A DNA stretch of 64,000 nucleotides, from contig CACZIT010000004.1 of NCBI GenBank assembly GCA_902781315.1, forward strand, positions 1 through 64,000, written 5' to 3'. A program made the position numbers and the translations under genes. The stretch is from an uncultured Prevotellaceae bacterium (lineage in GTDB: Bacteria > Bacteroidota > Bacteroidia > Bacteroidales > Bacteroidaceae). Positions 43,191 to 52,728 of the stretch are shown piece after piece. The notes under the pieces are model-generated. The model did not search any database. It was not told where the DNA came from and worked only from the letters and a program-made list of their open reading frames with translations. The stretch's first letter is position 1, and every line of letters starts with the position of its first letter.

Positions 43191-43736
43191 ATGGAATATA
43201 TAAAAACTGCAATAGAAGGAGTCTATGTGATTGAGCCAAAGGTGTTTGAGGATGCCCGAGGCTACTTCTTCGAGGCTTGGAAACAAGGGGAGTTTGTCGC
43301 AAATATCGGTAAGGTGGACTTTGTACAGGACAATGAGTCGAAGTCGTCGTTCGGTGTGTTGCGCGGCTTGCACTATCAGCGTGGCGAGTTTTCTCAGGCC
43401 AAACTGGTGAGGGTCATCAGTGGCCGCGTGCTTGATGTGGCCGTCGATCTTCGTCGCAATTCACCTACCTTTGGCCAACACGTCATGGTGGAACTGAGCG
43501 GCGAGAACAAGCGCCAGTTCTTTATTCCCCGCGGTTTTGCTCATGGTTTTCTGGTACTGAGCGATGAGGCTATCTTTACCTATAAGGTTGACAACGCCTA
43601 TGCCCCTCAAGCCGAAGCTTCCATTCTTTGGAATGACGAGCAGCTGTCAATCGATTGGCCGTTAGGGGAAGATCAATTGTTGCTGAGCGAAAAAGATAAG
43701 AAGGCAAAGCCTTTCAGCGAGGCGGAGTACTTCTAA
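43191..43736 (+). CDS. rfbC: dTDP-4-dehydrorhamnose 3,5-epimerase
   Basis: Third step of dTDP-L-rhamnose synthesis. The 181-residue cupin shows EPKVFEDARGYFFEAW near 15, the catalytic His in LRGLHYQ near 63, DVAVDLRRNSPTFGQ near 84 and IPRGFAHGFLVLSDEAIFTYKVDNAY with the catalytic Tyr near 118-143. Family length is normal. It starts an operon with ugd. The partner reductase rfbD is 4 kb away on the other strand, and rfbA/rfbB are not in the window. Confidence 0.95.
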   Translation: MEYIKTAIEGVYVIEPKVFEDARGYFFEAWKQGEFVANIGKVDFVQDNESKSSFGVLRGLHYQRGEFSQAKLVRVISGRVLDVAVDLRRNSPTFGQHVMVELSGENKRQFFIPRGFAHGFLVLSDEAIFTYKVDNAYAPQAEASILWNDEQLSIDWPLGEDQLLLSEKDKKAKPFSEAEYF

Positions 43737-43771
43737 GGATAAATACTTGATTGATAATAGATTAACAACCA

Positions 43772-45091
43772 ATGAATATAGCGATTGTTGGAACGGGATA
43801 TGTAGGACTGGTGTCGGGCGCATGCTTTGCCGATACGGGTGCAAACGTGACTTGTGTCGATGTCGATGCTGCCAAGATTGAACGACTTAAGAAGGGTGAT
43901 ATTCCCATTTATGAGCCAGGATTGGAAGATTTGGTGGTGAAGAATGTGCGTGCGGGTCGTTTGAAGTTTACCACTTCGTTGGCAGAGGTGCTCAACGAAC
44001 AGCAGATAGTCTTCTCTGCTGTAGGCACTCCTCCTGATGAAGACGGATCGGCCGACTTGAAGTACGTGCTGCAAGTGGCCGAGACTATAGGTCGCCACCT
44101 TAATAAATATATGGTGGTAGTGACAAAGAGTACGGTTCCCGTCGGTACGGCTCAGAAAGTGAACGATGCTATTCAGCGTGAACTTGACAAGCGTGGAGTC
44201 GACGTGAAGTTTGACGTGGCCAGCAATCCTGAGTTTCTGAAAGAAGGCAATGCCATCAAAGACTTCATGAGTCCAGACCGCGTGGTGGTGGGTGTTGATA
44301 GCGAACGTGCCCGCAAACTGCTCTCGCGTCTCTACAAACCATTCATGATGAACAATTTCCGCGTGATTTTCATGGATGTGCCCAGTGCTGAAATGACGAA
44401 GTATGCTGCCAACTCGATGCTTGCAACGCGTATCTCGTTCATGAACGACATTGCCAACCTGTGCGAACTGGTGGGCGCCGACGTGAACATGGTGCGTCAG
44501 GGCATCGGCAGCGATACACGCATTGGCAGGAAGTTTCTCTATCCCGGTTGTGGCTACGGTGGCTCTTGCTTCCCTAAAGACGTGAAGGCACTCATCAAAA
44601 CCGCCGACCAGAATGGCTATTCGATGGAGGTGCTGAAGGCTGTTGAGCGTGTGAATGCCCATCAAAAGAGCATTCTTTTCGAGAAACTGCAGCGCGCATT
44701 CGAGGGCGAATCGCTGAAAGGCAAGACGATTACGCTCTGGGGCCTTTCCTTCAAACCCGAAACTGACGATATGCGCGAAGCCACTTCACTCGTGATGATC
44801 GACCTGTTGCTGAAGGCTGGCTGCACCGTTCGTGTGTACGACCCGGTGGCTATGGACGAATGCCGTCGCCGGTTGGGTGATGCTGTCGTGTATTGTCGCG
44901 ACATGTATGACGCAGTACTGAATGCTGACGCCTTGCTCTTGCTGACAGAATGGAAGGAGTTCCGTCTGCCAAGTTGGGAAGTAGTGGGCAAAGCCATGCG
45001 CCGTCGGCTGGTTATTGATGGGCGCAACATCTTCGACCATGCAGAATTGGAAGAAGCCGAGTTTGAATACCATTGTATCGGTAAACGATAA
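43772..45091 (+). CDS. ugd: UDP-glucose 6-dehydrogenase
   Basis: Oxidises UDP-glucose to UDP-glucuronate for capsule, exopolysaccharide or lipid glycans. The 439-residue protein has the NAD-binding start MNIAIVGTGYVGLVSG, AVGTPPDEDGSADL near 88, KSTVPVGT near 118 and the catalytic Cys in YPGCGYGGSCFPKD near 260. The C-terminal UDP-binding domain has LWGLSFKPETDDMREATS near 325. The gene is 35 nt after rfbC and 8 nt before the lipoprotein gene. Confidence 0.95.
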   Translation: MNIAIVGTGYVGLVSGACFADTGANVTCVDVDAAKIERLKKGDIPIYEPGLEDLVVKNVRAGRLKFTTSLAEVLNEQQIVFSAVGTPPDEDGSADLKYVLQVAETIGRHLNKYMVVVTKSTVPVGTAQKVNDAIQRELDKRGVDVKFDVASNPEFLKEGNAIKDFMSPDRVVVGVDSERARKLLSRLYKPFMMNNFRVIFMDVPSAEMTKYAANSMLATRISFMNDIANLCELVGADVNMVRQGIGSDTRIGRKFLYPGCGYGGSCFPKDVKALIKTADQNGYSMEVLKAVERVNAHQKSILFEKLQRAFEGESLKGKTITLWGLSFKPETDDMREATSLVMIDLLLKAGCTVRVYDPVAMDECRRRLGDAVVYCRDMYDAVLNADALLLLTEWKEFRLPSWEVVGKAMRRRLVIDGRNIFDHAELEEAEFEYHCIGKR

Positions 45092-45099
45092 GTATTGTG

Positions 45100-45945
45100 A
45101 TGAGATTTATTCATAATAGAGAGAAAGGAAGAGACTACGTTCGGGCGTTCCTGCCGTTGCTGGTGGGAATGGCTATCGTTTTGGGATCGTGTGGTCGTGA
45201 GAAGGCATCTTCGACTGCTTCTGCTGACGTGCAGGAGGACATGCGTGCCAAGCAGATGCTGCAGGGTGTATGGTTGAATGCCGACGACGATGAGCCCGTC
45301 TTCCGCATAGTGGGCGACACCATCTTTTTCCCTGACTCCACCAGTCTGCCCACTCTTTTCCAAGTGTTTGGAGATACGCTAGTGATGCATGGGGCCAGCG
45401 ATGTCAGATATGCCATCGTAAGGCAGGCTCCCCATCTCTTTGAGTTCCGCAATCAGGCAGGTGACGTTGTGAAACTTGTGAAAAGTGACGACACGGATGA
45501 TGCAACACTCTTTGAGAAGTCGGCTCCTGTGGCTATCAATCAGAACCTGCTCATCAAGCGCGACACAATCTTTATGAGCCAGGGCAAGCGCTACCATTGT
45601 TATGTGCAGGTGAACCCTACAACCTATAAGGTTATCAAGACGACCTACAACGACGAAGGAGTGTCGGTGGGTAACGTGTACTATGACAACATCATCAACC
45701 TGGCTGTTTTCCAAGGTGCTCAGAAAGTGTTCTCAAGCGATTTCCATAAGAATGACTTTGCAAAGCACGTGCCTGCTGAGGTGTTGAAACAAAGTATCTT
45801 GAGTGATATGCTATTCAGTCATGTCGATGAGGAGGGCATTCATTACAGCGCTCTCATCTGTGAACCGGATTCGCCAAGCAGTTATGCTGTTGACGTGCTT
45901 ATTTCCTACAACGGCAAAATAACTTTCAAGAATAATAAAGAATAG
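45100..45945 (+). CDS. Lipoprotein, probably DUF4738 family
   Basis: A 281-residue protein with a lipoprotein signal (LLVGMAIVLGSC, Cys near residue 31). The mature part is mostly beta-strand. The C-terminal half (YHCYVQVNPTTYKVIKTTYNDEGVSVGNVYYDNIINLAVFQGAQKVFSSDFHKNDFAKHVPAEVL) resembles DUF4738 proteins of Bacteroides and Prevotella, whose function is unknown; I assign it from memory of the pattern. A GTG one codon earlier is an alternative start. It is the last gene after ugd, and its stop codon is inside the terminator stem. Confidence 0.65.
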   Translation: MRFIHNREKGRDYVRAFLPLLVGMAIVLGSCGREKASSTASADVQEDMRAKQMLQGVWLNADDDEPVFRIVGDTIFFPDSTSLPTLFQVFGDTLVMHGASDVRYAIVRQAPHLFEFRNQAGDVVKLVKSDDTDDATLFEKSAPVAINQNLLIKRDTIFMSQGKRYHCYVQVNPTTYKVIKTTYNDEGVSVGNVYYDNIINLAVFQGAQKVFSSDFHKNDFAKHVPAEVLKQSILSDMLFSHVDEEGIHYSALICEPDSPSSYAVDVLISYNGKITFKNNKE

Positions 45946-45970
45946 CCTTTCCGAAGTGGAAAGGCTATTC
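45940..45970. terminator. Terminator between convergent genes
   Basis: A perfect 13-bp stem (GAATAGCCTTTCC / GGAAAGGCTATTC, 5-nt loop); both sides have only moderate T runs. The stem includes the preceding stop codon. Confidence 0.75.
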
Positions 45971-46005
45971 CCTTTATAGTGATTTGTATGTTTCCAGAGA
46001 GGAGC

Positions 46006-47592
46006 TTAGAACTCGCTGGTGAAGTGGAAACGGATGTGCTCGAAATCTTGCTGGGCCATTGATAGCACGTAGCCAGAGTCGGCCAGGAACACATCTCGGC
46101 CTTCCCGGTCCTTGGCCATATACTGATACTTACGCTTCTTGAAGGCATCGAGTTCCTTCTCGTCATCGGCTTCCACCCAGCATGCTTTGTACAGATGCAC
46201 GGGTTCCCAACGGCATTTGGCATTGTACTCGTTCTCCAGGCGATATTGGATGACTTCAAACTGCAGCTGTCCGACGGTTCCGATAATCTTTCGATTGTTG
46301 AACTGATTGACGAACAATTGAGCGACACCTTCATCCATCAGCTGATTGATACCCTTCTCGAGCTGCTTTGACTTCATGGGATCGTCGTTCTCGATATACT
46401 TGAACATTTCGGGTGAGAACGAAGGCAACCCGCGGAAGTGGAGCAGTTCACCTTCTGTCAGCGTGTCGCCTATCTTGAAGGTGCCGTTATCGGGCAGACC
46501 TACGATATCGCCCACCCATGCTTCGTCGATGGTAGACTTGCGTTGGGCCATGAACTGGGTGGGGGAAGAGAAACGCAGAGTCTTTCCCTGACGCACGTGC
46601 AGATAGGGTTGGTTGCGCATGAACTTGCCCGAGCACACCTTGCAGAATGCAATACACGAACGGTGGTTGGGGTCGATATTGGCCGTAATCTTGAAAATGA
46701 ATCCGGTGAACTTCTGCTCATTGGGATCTACCAAACGCTCTTCAGCCTTTGTCGGGCGAGGGGAGGGGGCAATCTCGACAAAGCAATTCAGCAATTCCTG
46801 CACACCAAAATTGTTCAGGGCAGAGCCAAAGAATACTGGGGCTACTTCTGCCGAGCGATATGTCTCTACTTCAAATTCTGGATAGACGCCATCAACCAGT
46901 TCGAGGTCATCACGCAATTGCTGTGCATCCTTTTCACCTACTTGGTCGTCGAGCTGTGAGCTTTCGATGTCAACCTCTATCTTTTCCGTGACACGCTGCT
47001 TGTCTGGCGTGAAGAGATCGAGTTTCTGCTCATAGATGTTGTAGACGCCTTTGAACTTGGCACCTTGGTTAATGGGCCATGACAAAGGGCGCACTTTGAT
47101 TTTCAGTTCCTGTTCGAGTTCGTCAAGCAAGTCGAAAGGATCGCGGCCTTCGCGGTCCATCTTGTTGATGAAGATAATGACAGGTGTCTGGCGCATGCGA
47201 CATACTTCCATCAGTTTGCGTGTCTGAGTCTCAACACCCTTGGCCCCGTCGACGACAATGATTGCTGAGTCGACGGCTGTCAGCGTTCGATAGGTATCCT
47301 CGGCAAAATCTTGGTGGCCAGGGGTGTCAAGGATGTTCACCTTGTACTCGATGTCAGAGCCCTCAGGGGTATAGTCGAATTCCATGACTGAGGTCGACAC
47401 AGAGATACCACGCTGCTTTTCAATGTCCATCCAGTCACTGGTTGCAGTCTTCTTGATTTTGTTGCTTTTCACTGCGCCGGCCACTTGTATCTGTCCGCCG
47501 AAGAGCAGAAACTTCTCTGTCAGTGTGGTCTTACCAGCATCAGGGTGCGATATGATGGCAAAAGTTCTTCTTCTTTCTATTTCTGGATTCAT
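46006..47592 (-). CDS. prfC: Peptide chain release factor 3
   Basis: GTPase that removes RF1/RF2 from the ribosome after peptide release. The 528-residue protein has G1 [13 protein letters not shown] near 15, [19 protein letters not shown] (switch I/G2) near 51, G3 DTPGHQDF near 88 and G4 NKMDREGRD near 142. Domains II and III characteristic of RF3 follow ([46 protein letters not shown]). Last gene of the LysE-DUF4924-rfbD-prfC operon, 20 nt after rfbD. Confidence 0.96.
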   Translation of the reverse strand: MNPEIERRRTFAIISHPDAGKTTLTEKFLLFGGQIQVAGAVKSNKIKKTATSDWMDIEKQRGISVSTSVMEFDYTPEGSDIEYKVNILDTPGHQDFAEDTYRTLTAVDSAIIVVDGAKGVETQTRKLMEVCRMRQTPVIIFINKMDREGRDPFDLLDELEQELKIKVRPLSWPINQGAKFKGVYNIYEQKLDLFTPDKQRVTEKIEVDIESSQLDDQVGEKDAQQLRDDLELVDGVYPEFEVETYRSAEVAPVFFGSALNNFGVQELLNCFVEIAPSPRPTKAEERLVDPNEQKFTGFIFKITANIDPNHRSCIAFCKVCSGKFMRNQPYLHVRQGKTLRFSSPTQFMAQRKSTIDEAWVGDIVGLPDNGTFKIGDTLTEGELLHFRGLPSFSPEMFKYIENDDPMKSKQLEKGINQLMDEGVAQLFVNQFNNRKIIGTVGQLQFEVIQYRLENEYNAKCRWEPVHLYKACWVEADDEKELDAFKKRKYQYMAKDREGRDVFLADSGYVLSMAQQDFEHIRFHFTSEF

Positions 47593-47612
47593 ATATATAA
47601 TAATACTTTTTA

Positions 47613-48470
47613 TTACTCTTCAATCATTTTGGCTATACATTCGGCCAACGACTCTTCCCAATATGGAATCTCGATGCCATAGGTCTGCTTGATTTTCGTC
47701 TTGTCGAGAACGGAGTAGGGGGGGCGCTTGGCAGCAGTAGGGTATTCACTTGTGTGAAGCGGACGTACGTGGCAATGATCAATGCCTGCCAACCTATGAA
47801 TGGCTTTTGTGAAATCGTACCATGAGATGACACCCTCATTGGAGAAATGATAGATACCTGGTACAATCCCTTTGCGGATGGCAGTCATGATGGCTGTTGC
47901 GAGATCGCGGGCGTAGGTGGGGGTGCCAATCTGATCGAAGATTACTCCCAATTGTTCCTTCTCACGCCCCAAGCGGATCATAGTCTTTACGAAGTTGTTG
48001 CCAAAAGTACTGTAAAGCCAGGCTGTGCGGATGACCATAGAACGGCGGCACAGTTTCATCACGTTAAATTCTCCAACAAGTTTCGTTCGTCCATATACGC
48101 TGTTCGGACAAGTATCGTCGTCTTCATGATAGGGCGTATGATGGGTACCATCAAAAACATAATCGGTAGAAATCTGAACCATCCATCCCCCACGCTTCTC
48201 TATAGCAGCGGCAAGATAGGCTGGAGCCTCAGCATTCAGCAACGTGCAAAGCTCTTCGTTGGCTTCGGCTTTGTCAACAGCTGTGTAGGCCGCACAATTC
48301 ACGATGCCGTCGATGCGATGCTCAGCGACATATCTTTCGATAGCTTCAACGCTTGTGATATCCAGTTCTGCAATATCCGTATTATAATAGCAGTTGTCTG
48401 AATCGTTTTTTTGAAGGAGCTGCATTTCGTTGCCGAGTTGGCCGTTGCATCCTGTTATGAGAATATTCAT
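47613..48470 (-). CDS. rfbD: dTDP-4-dehydrorhamnose reductase
   Basis: Last step of dTDP-L-rhamnose synthesis. The 285-residue protein has [30 protein letters not shown] near 57, [21 protein letters not shown] near 97 and the catalytic YGRTKLVGE near 128. Family length is normal. It lies between DUF4924 and prfC, apart from rfbC, so the pathway is dispersed. Confidence 0.94.
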   Translation of the reverse strand: MNILITGCNGQLGNEMQLLQKNDSDNCYYNTDIAELDITSVEAIERYVAEHRIDGIVNCAAYTAVDKAEANEELCTLLNAEAPAYLAAAIEKRGGWMVQISTDYVFDGTHHTPYHEDDDTCPNSVYGRTKLVGEFNVMKLCRRSMVIRTAWLYSTFGNNFVKTMIRLGREKEQLGVIFDQIGTPTYARDLATAIMTAIRKGIVPGIYHFSNEGVISWYDFTKAIHRLAGIDHCHVRPLHTSEYPTAAKRPPYSVLDKTKIKQTYGIEIPYWEESLAECIAKMIEE

Positions 48471-48490
48471 AGTTTACCTTTATTTAGGGG

Positions 48491-49033
48491 TCACTCTAAT
48501 TCCAGACCTTCTTCCTTGTCTTTCTTATAATAATCGGAAAGCATGCCCAACAAGGTAGTGATTTCTTGTATGGCATGTGATGTATTGGGTGTTATCTCCT
48601 TGTTCTGCAAACGCAGCATCATGGTGCCGTAAAGAGCATCGAGACAGGTCTCGATTTCATTCTTGTCCTTTCCACTACGATTGCGCAATTCAACGATGAA
48701 GGGCAATACCTTGTAATATTGTGATGTGTAGAACGGAAATTTTGTGCTTTGAAGCAGTTGTGCATGGAGTTCAGAAAGTTGCTGAAGTACCACCTGATTG
48801 ACTTGCAAATGGCCACTTTGGCGCTTCCCCTCCTGATTCATCATAGTAACCAAGTCACCATACCAATCGGTCATGTCTTCAAGCTGTTCGTCGGAATAGT
48901 CAAAGCGGGAAATGTATTCTTTTCTGATGCGCGAAAGCGAGCAGTCGTAGGCACGGATGATATCCTCAACCTGCCACATGTAGAGCAAGTATTCTACAAT
49001 GTTCTTTTGACGTAAATCTTGTGCAATAAACAC
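48491..49033 (-). CDS. DUF4924 family protein
   Basis: A 180-residue protein predicted to be all-helical and cytoplasmic. The start MFIAQDLRQKNIVEYLLYMWQVEDIIRAYD is the characteristic beginning of DUF4924, a Bacteroidota family of unknown function. The start codon is GTG (49033), chosen because it matches that family start. It has a clear C-terminal acidic end (KKDKEEGLELE). Co-transcribed with the LysE gene upstream and rfbD downstream (20-nt gap). Confidence 0.75.
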   Translation of the reverse strand: MFIAQDLRQKNIVEYLLYMWQVEDIIRAYDCSLSRIRKEYISRFDYSDEQLEDMTDWYGDLVTMMNQEGKRQSGHLQVNQVVLQQLSELHAQLLQSTKFPFYTSQYYKVLPFIVELRNRSGKDKNEIETCLDALYGTMMLRLQNKEITPNTSHAIQEITTLLGMLSDYYKKDKEEGLELE

Positions 49034-49098
49034 GGTTGTTTCTTTCTGTTATGATGATTAAAAATATGTTGCAAATAGAGCGGCGTTGGCGCGCGTCG

Positions 49099-49764
49099 TC
49101 AGAAGAATCTCAGAAGGTTAGTGGTAGTGCCAAGCAACATGATGATACTTCCTATCATCACGGCAACACCAATAACCTGATTGATAATCTTGATGCCTTG
49201 TTCGTCGAATTTCAGTCTTATCTTATCGACCAGCCAAGTGAGTCCCCACCACCACAACAGCGCACCACCAACAATACTCATGAAGCCTACAATCATTTCA
49301 AAAGGATGGTCGGGGAGCACAAAGGCGAATTGTGCATAGAGTGCCATGAAGAGGAATACAATAAGAGGATTGCTGAGGGTTACCAAGAATGCAGTAATGG
49401 TGTTGTAGGCCAAAGTGCCTTTATCATTACTGGAATGATGCATGTTTTTGGTGGGGTCGGTTCTGTAAGTATACCATCCGAAAGCCATCAGCATCAGGCT
49501 ACCGATGATTTGCAGATAAAACTTAGTCTGAGCATTGTTGACAAAATCCATGACAAAGGCCATACCGAAACCAGTAATGGCAGCATAGATGATATCGCTG
49601 GCAGCAGCTCCGACACCGGTAACAAATCCATACCAGCGGCCTTTCTTCAGCGTACGCTGAACACAAAGGACACCAACAGGCCCCATCGGAGCAGAAGCAA
49701 TCATGCCGATGAGCATTCCCTTGAATATAAAATCCAAGATGTTTATGGGTATATGGAATGGCAT
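49099..49764 (-). CDS. LysE-family transporter
   Basis: A 221-residue inner-membrane protein with five or six transmembrane segments and the LysE/RhtB motif GMIASAPMGPVGVLCVQRTLKKGRWYGFVTGVGAAASD near the start. Such proteins export amino acids or related metabolites; the substrate here is unknown. The ATG at 49764 lies just 8 nt after the promoter -7 box. A TTG at 49737 would give MDFIFKGMLIG, closer to the family's usual start, and would leave a normal leader, so the start is uncertain. Confidence 0.8.
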   Translation of the reverse strand: MPFHIPINILDFIFKGMLIGMIASAPMGPVGVLCVQRTLKKGRWYGFVTGVGAAASDIIYAAITGFGMAFVMDFVNNAQTKFYLQIIGSLMLMAFGWYTYRTDPTKNMHHSSNDKGTLAYNTITAFLVTLSNPLIVFLFMALYAQFAFVLPDHPFEMIVGFMSIVGGALLWWWGLTWLVDKIRLKFDEQGIKIINQVIGVAVMIGSIIMLLGTTTNLLRFF

Positions 49765-49772
49765 AACGAGTG

Positions 49773-49803
49773 CAAAGGTACAAATAAATTTGGAACTATC
49801 AAA
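49773..49803 (-). promoter_or_regulatory. LysE operon promoter
   Basis: Minus-strand TTTG (49800-49803) and TACCTTTG (49773-49780), 19 bp apart. It interlocks with the plus-strand promoter of the ROK gene. Confidence 0.75.
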
Positions 49804-49820
49804 ACTTTTTCGTACCTTTG
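49789..49820 (+). promoter_or_regulatory. ROK operon promoter
   Basis: TTTG at 49789-49792 and TACCTTTG at 49813-49820, 20 bp apart. Its -33 element lies inside the divergent LysE promoter. Confidence 0.75.
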
Positions 49821-49859
49821 CAGCAATACTATTAACAAATAAACCAAAGTTTTAAGAAA

Positions 49860-50837
49860 ATGGATACACAACAGGCTATTAAACCCTATGTAATCGGGTT
49901 GGATTTGGGCGGAACGAACTCCGTCTTCGGAATTGTTGACAGTCGTGGCGAGATCAAGGCTACGACAGCAATCAAGACGCAAGGCTATGACAAGGTGGAA
50001 GATTATGTCGACGCCTGTGTAAACGCATTGGAACCAATTATTGAGCAAGTTGGTGGTATTGAGATGATTAAGGCAATGGGCATCGGCGCTCCCAATGGTA
50101 ATTACTATAATGGTACCATTGAGTTTGCTCCGAACCTTTCGTGGGGTCACGATGGCATTGTTCCTCTGGCAGCTATGTTCAAAGAGCGTCTGGGCATTCC
50201 TGTTGCACTGACTAATGATGCCAATGCAGCCGCTATTGGCGAAATGACCTACGGTGTTGCTCGTGGCATGAAGAATTTCATCATGATTACGTTGGGTACT
50301 GGTGTGGGATCTGGTATTGTAATCAATGGCCAGTTGGTATATGGTTGCGATGGTTTCGCAGGCGAGCTTGGTCATGTCATTGTTCGCCGTGAGAATGGCC
50401 GTCCCTGTGGCTGTGGTCGCAAGGGATGCCTTGAGACCTATTGCTCAGCCACAGGTGTTGCCCGCACGGCACGTGAATTGCTTTCCACAACTCAAGAGCC
50501 CTCCATGCTTCGCGACCTGAATCCAGAGGAAATCACGAGTCTTGATGTGGCTATTGCTGCCGGCAAGGGCGACAAGTTGGCTAATGAGATTTATGAGTTT
50601 ACAGGACGCCTGCTCGGTGAGGCCTGTGCTGATTTTGCAGCCTTCTCTTCGCCCGAGGCATTTGTGTTCTTCGGTGGAATGACAAAAGCTGGCGACCTGA
50701 TTATGAAACCCATTGAGAAGGCCTACGACGAGAATGTGCTGAAGATTTTCAAGGGAAAGGCCAAGTTCCTTGTCAGTGGTCTTGAAGGCTCTAGTGCTGC
50801 TGTCCTTGGAGCTAGTGCCGTAGGATGGGAAATTTAA
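49860..50837 (+). CDS. ROK-family sugar kinase (probable glucokinase)
   Basis: A 325-residue protein phosphorylating a hexose, most likely glucose. It has the ATP-binding start YVIGLDLGGTNSVFGIVD, catalytic Asp in LTNDANAAAIGE near 122, LGTGVGSGIVINGQLVYG near 142 and the ROK zinc motif GELGHVIVRRENGRPCGCGRKGCLETYCS near 165-193. No DNA-binding domain is present, so it is a kinase and not a repressor. The stop codon is directly followed by the ATG of the next gene, so they are co-transcribed. Confidence 0.9.
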   Translation: MDTQQAIKPYVIGLDLGGTNSVFGIVDSRGEIKATTAIKTQGYDKVEDYVDACVNALEPIIEQVGGIEMIKAMGIGAPNGNYYNGTIEFAPNLSWGHDGIVPLAAMFKERLGIPVALTNDANAAAIGEMTYGVARGMKNFIMITLGTGVGSGIVINGQLVYGCDGFAGELGHVIVRRENGRPCGCGRKGCLETYCSATGVARTARELLSTTQEPSMLRDLNPEEITSLDVAIAAGKGDKLANEIYEFTGRLLGEACADFAAFSSPEAFVFFGGMTKAGDLIMKPIEKAYDENVLKIFKGKAKFLVSGLEGSSAAVLGASAVGWEI

Positions 50838-52718
50838 ATGAAGGCAAGACAGTGGGCTTTTATTTTTGAATCTGGTATATCCAAAGTGTTTCTGCTTTGG
50901 ATATACTGGATTTTTATATTTCTTCTTCAGAAGCCTTTGTTCATGCTCTACTACAAAGGCCTCTATGCAGAGCAAGGAGTGGGCGAATGGTTAAGAGTTT
51001 GCTGGCATGGACTTCCTCTTGATGTGTCAATGGCAGGCTATCTGACCGCCCTTCCACTTGTTGTTGTGCTTATCCATCTTTGGCGCCCAGCCAAATGGCT
51101 TCGTATCTGCTGCCAGGTATGGCTGGGGATCAGCAGTTTGCTTGTGGCATTGACGTTTCTTTTGAATGTTGTGCTTTATGAATATTGGAATTTTCCACTC
51201 GATGCCACTCCATTGTTCTATTTCTTCACGTCGCCGAAGGATGCTTTTGCAAGTGCCACACCTTTTTTATTAATAATGGGTGTTGTTTTGCTGGTGCTGT
51301 TGTCATTGTTGCTCTATTTCGGTGCATCGCGTGCACTTTCCATTCGTGAGTTGGGGTGGCGAAAACGCATGATGCTTGGCCAGCAACTTGCTGCCACCAT
51401 ATTGTTCTTATTCTTCGGGGTGCTGATGTTTGTTGCCATCAGAGGTGGCCTTAAAGTGTCGTCGATGAACACTGGCAAGGTCTATTTCAGCCATCATCAA
51501 TCCTTGAATCATGCGGCAGTCAATCCTATGTTTAGTTTATTGGAGTCATTGTCCCATCAGAATGACTTTGACAAGCAATACCGGTTTATGGATGAAAAAG
51601 AGGCAACACTTCTCTTTCGACAGATGACCAGGCATGGCAACGGATGTGTTGACTCATTATTCACCCTCTCTCGTCCAGATATCTATCTGGTCATCTTGGA
51701 GAGTTTTTCATCGAAACTGATGAAGACCTTAGGCGGAAATGGTGTTGCTGCTTCACTCGACAAATTGGCAGACGAGGGGCTGCTGTTTACAAATTTCTAT
51801 GCCAATAGTTTCCGTACCGATCGCGGACTTGTCTCCATTCTTTGTGGCTATCCAGCCCAACCAACAATGAGTTTAATGAAGTATCCCCATAAAACTTCTT
51901 CACTGCCTTCATTGGCTAAAAGCTTGAAAAAGGAAGGCTATGAATTGGCATATTATTATGGTGGGGATGCTGATTTTACCAATATGCGCTCATTTTTGCT
52001 GAACCAAGGTTTTGAGCGTTTGATTTCAGACGTTGATTTCCCTATGAAGGACAGACTTAGCAAGTGGGGAGTTCCTGACCACTTGGTGTTTGAGCGGATG
52101 AAGAGTGATTTGGCAGAAGAGTGGTCGGCTGAAATCTCAAAGAAAGAGATAACCCCATGCTTTAGAGTTCTTCAGACCTCCAGTTCGCACGAACCTTTCG
52201 ATGTCCCCTACCACAAGTTGCCGGACGAGCGACTAAATGCATTTGCCTACACAGATACTTATCTCGGACGTTTCATAGAATGGCTTAGACATACTGACCG
52301 ATGGGAGCACTCGCTCGTCATCATCGTACCCGACCACTTGGGATGTTATCCGCAAGGAATCAGCAACTTTGATTTCAGCCGATATCAGATTCCTTTGCTC
52401 ATGGTAGGTGGTGCTCTGAAGTGTCATAAGCACATCGATGTATTTGGTTCGCAGCAGGATATAGCGGCTACGTTGCTTTCTCAATTGGGTATTGACCATC
52501 ATGAGTTCCTGTTTAGTAAGGATATGCTTGATCAGTCGGCACCTCATTTTGCCTTTTTTGCTGTCCCCGATGCATTTGGCATCGTGAAAGATGGCAAGGA
52601 GCGTCTTATCTATGATAACAAGTCGGGCAAAGTTGTCGCAGGTGATATGTCTGATTCATTATTGATGAGCGGAAAGGCATATCTTCAGAAATTATATGAT
52701 GATATAGATAAACGATAG
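50838..52718 (+). CDS. LTA synthase-like phosphoglycerol transferase
   Basis: A 626-residue inner-membrane protein. About five transmembrane helices occupy residues 1-225, and a periplasmic sulfatase-fold domain follows. The domain shows DIYLVILESFSSKLMKTLGG (metal-binding Glu) near 277, the nucleophile Thr in NSFRTDRGLVSILCG near 320, and PDHLGCYP near 497. The family transfers phosphoglycerol from lipid to a polymer (LtaS in Firmicutes, OpgB in Proteobacteria). In a Gram-negative the acceptor could be a periplasmic or surface glycan; this is inference. It sits between a ROK kinase and a PAP2 phosphatase. Confidence 0.85.
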   Translation: MKARQWAFIFESGISKVFLLWIYWIFIFLLQKPLFMLYYKGLYAEQGVGEWLRVCWHGLPLDVSMAGYLTALPLVVVLIHLWRPAKWLRICCQVWLGISSLLVALTFLLNVVLYEYWNFPLDATPLFYFFTSPKDAFASATPFLLIMGVVLLVLLSLLLYFGASRALSIRELGWRKRMMLGQQLAATILFLFFGVLMFVAIRGGLKVSSMNTGKVYFSHHQSLNHAAVNPMFSLLESLSHQNDFDKQYRFMDEKEATLLFRQMTRHGNGCVDSLFTLSRPDIYLVILESFSSKLMKTLGGNGVAASLDKLADEGLLFTNFYANSFRTDRGLVSILCGYPAQPTMSLMKYPHKTSSLPSLAKSLKKEGYELAYYYGGDADFTNMRSFLLNQGFERLISDVDFPMKDRLSKWGVPDHLVFERMKSDLAEEWSAEISKKEITPCFRVLQTSSSHEPFDVPYHKLPDERLNAFAYTDTYLGRFIEWLRHTDRWEHSLVIIVPDHLGCYPQGISNFDFSRYQIPLLMVGGALKCHKHIDVFGSQQDIAATLLSQLGIDHHEFLFSKDMLDQSAPHFAFFAVPDAFGIVKDGKERLIYDNKSGKVVAGDMSDSLLMSGKAYLQKLYDDIDKR

Positions 52719-52728
52719 GATAAAAGTG

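Noticed and set aside
49860-50837. ROK-family transcriptional repressor
   Set aside because: The protein lacks the N-terminal winged-helix domain; it starts directly with the kinase ATP-binding motif.
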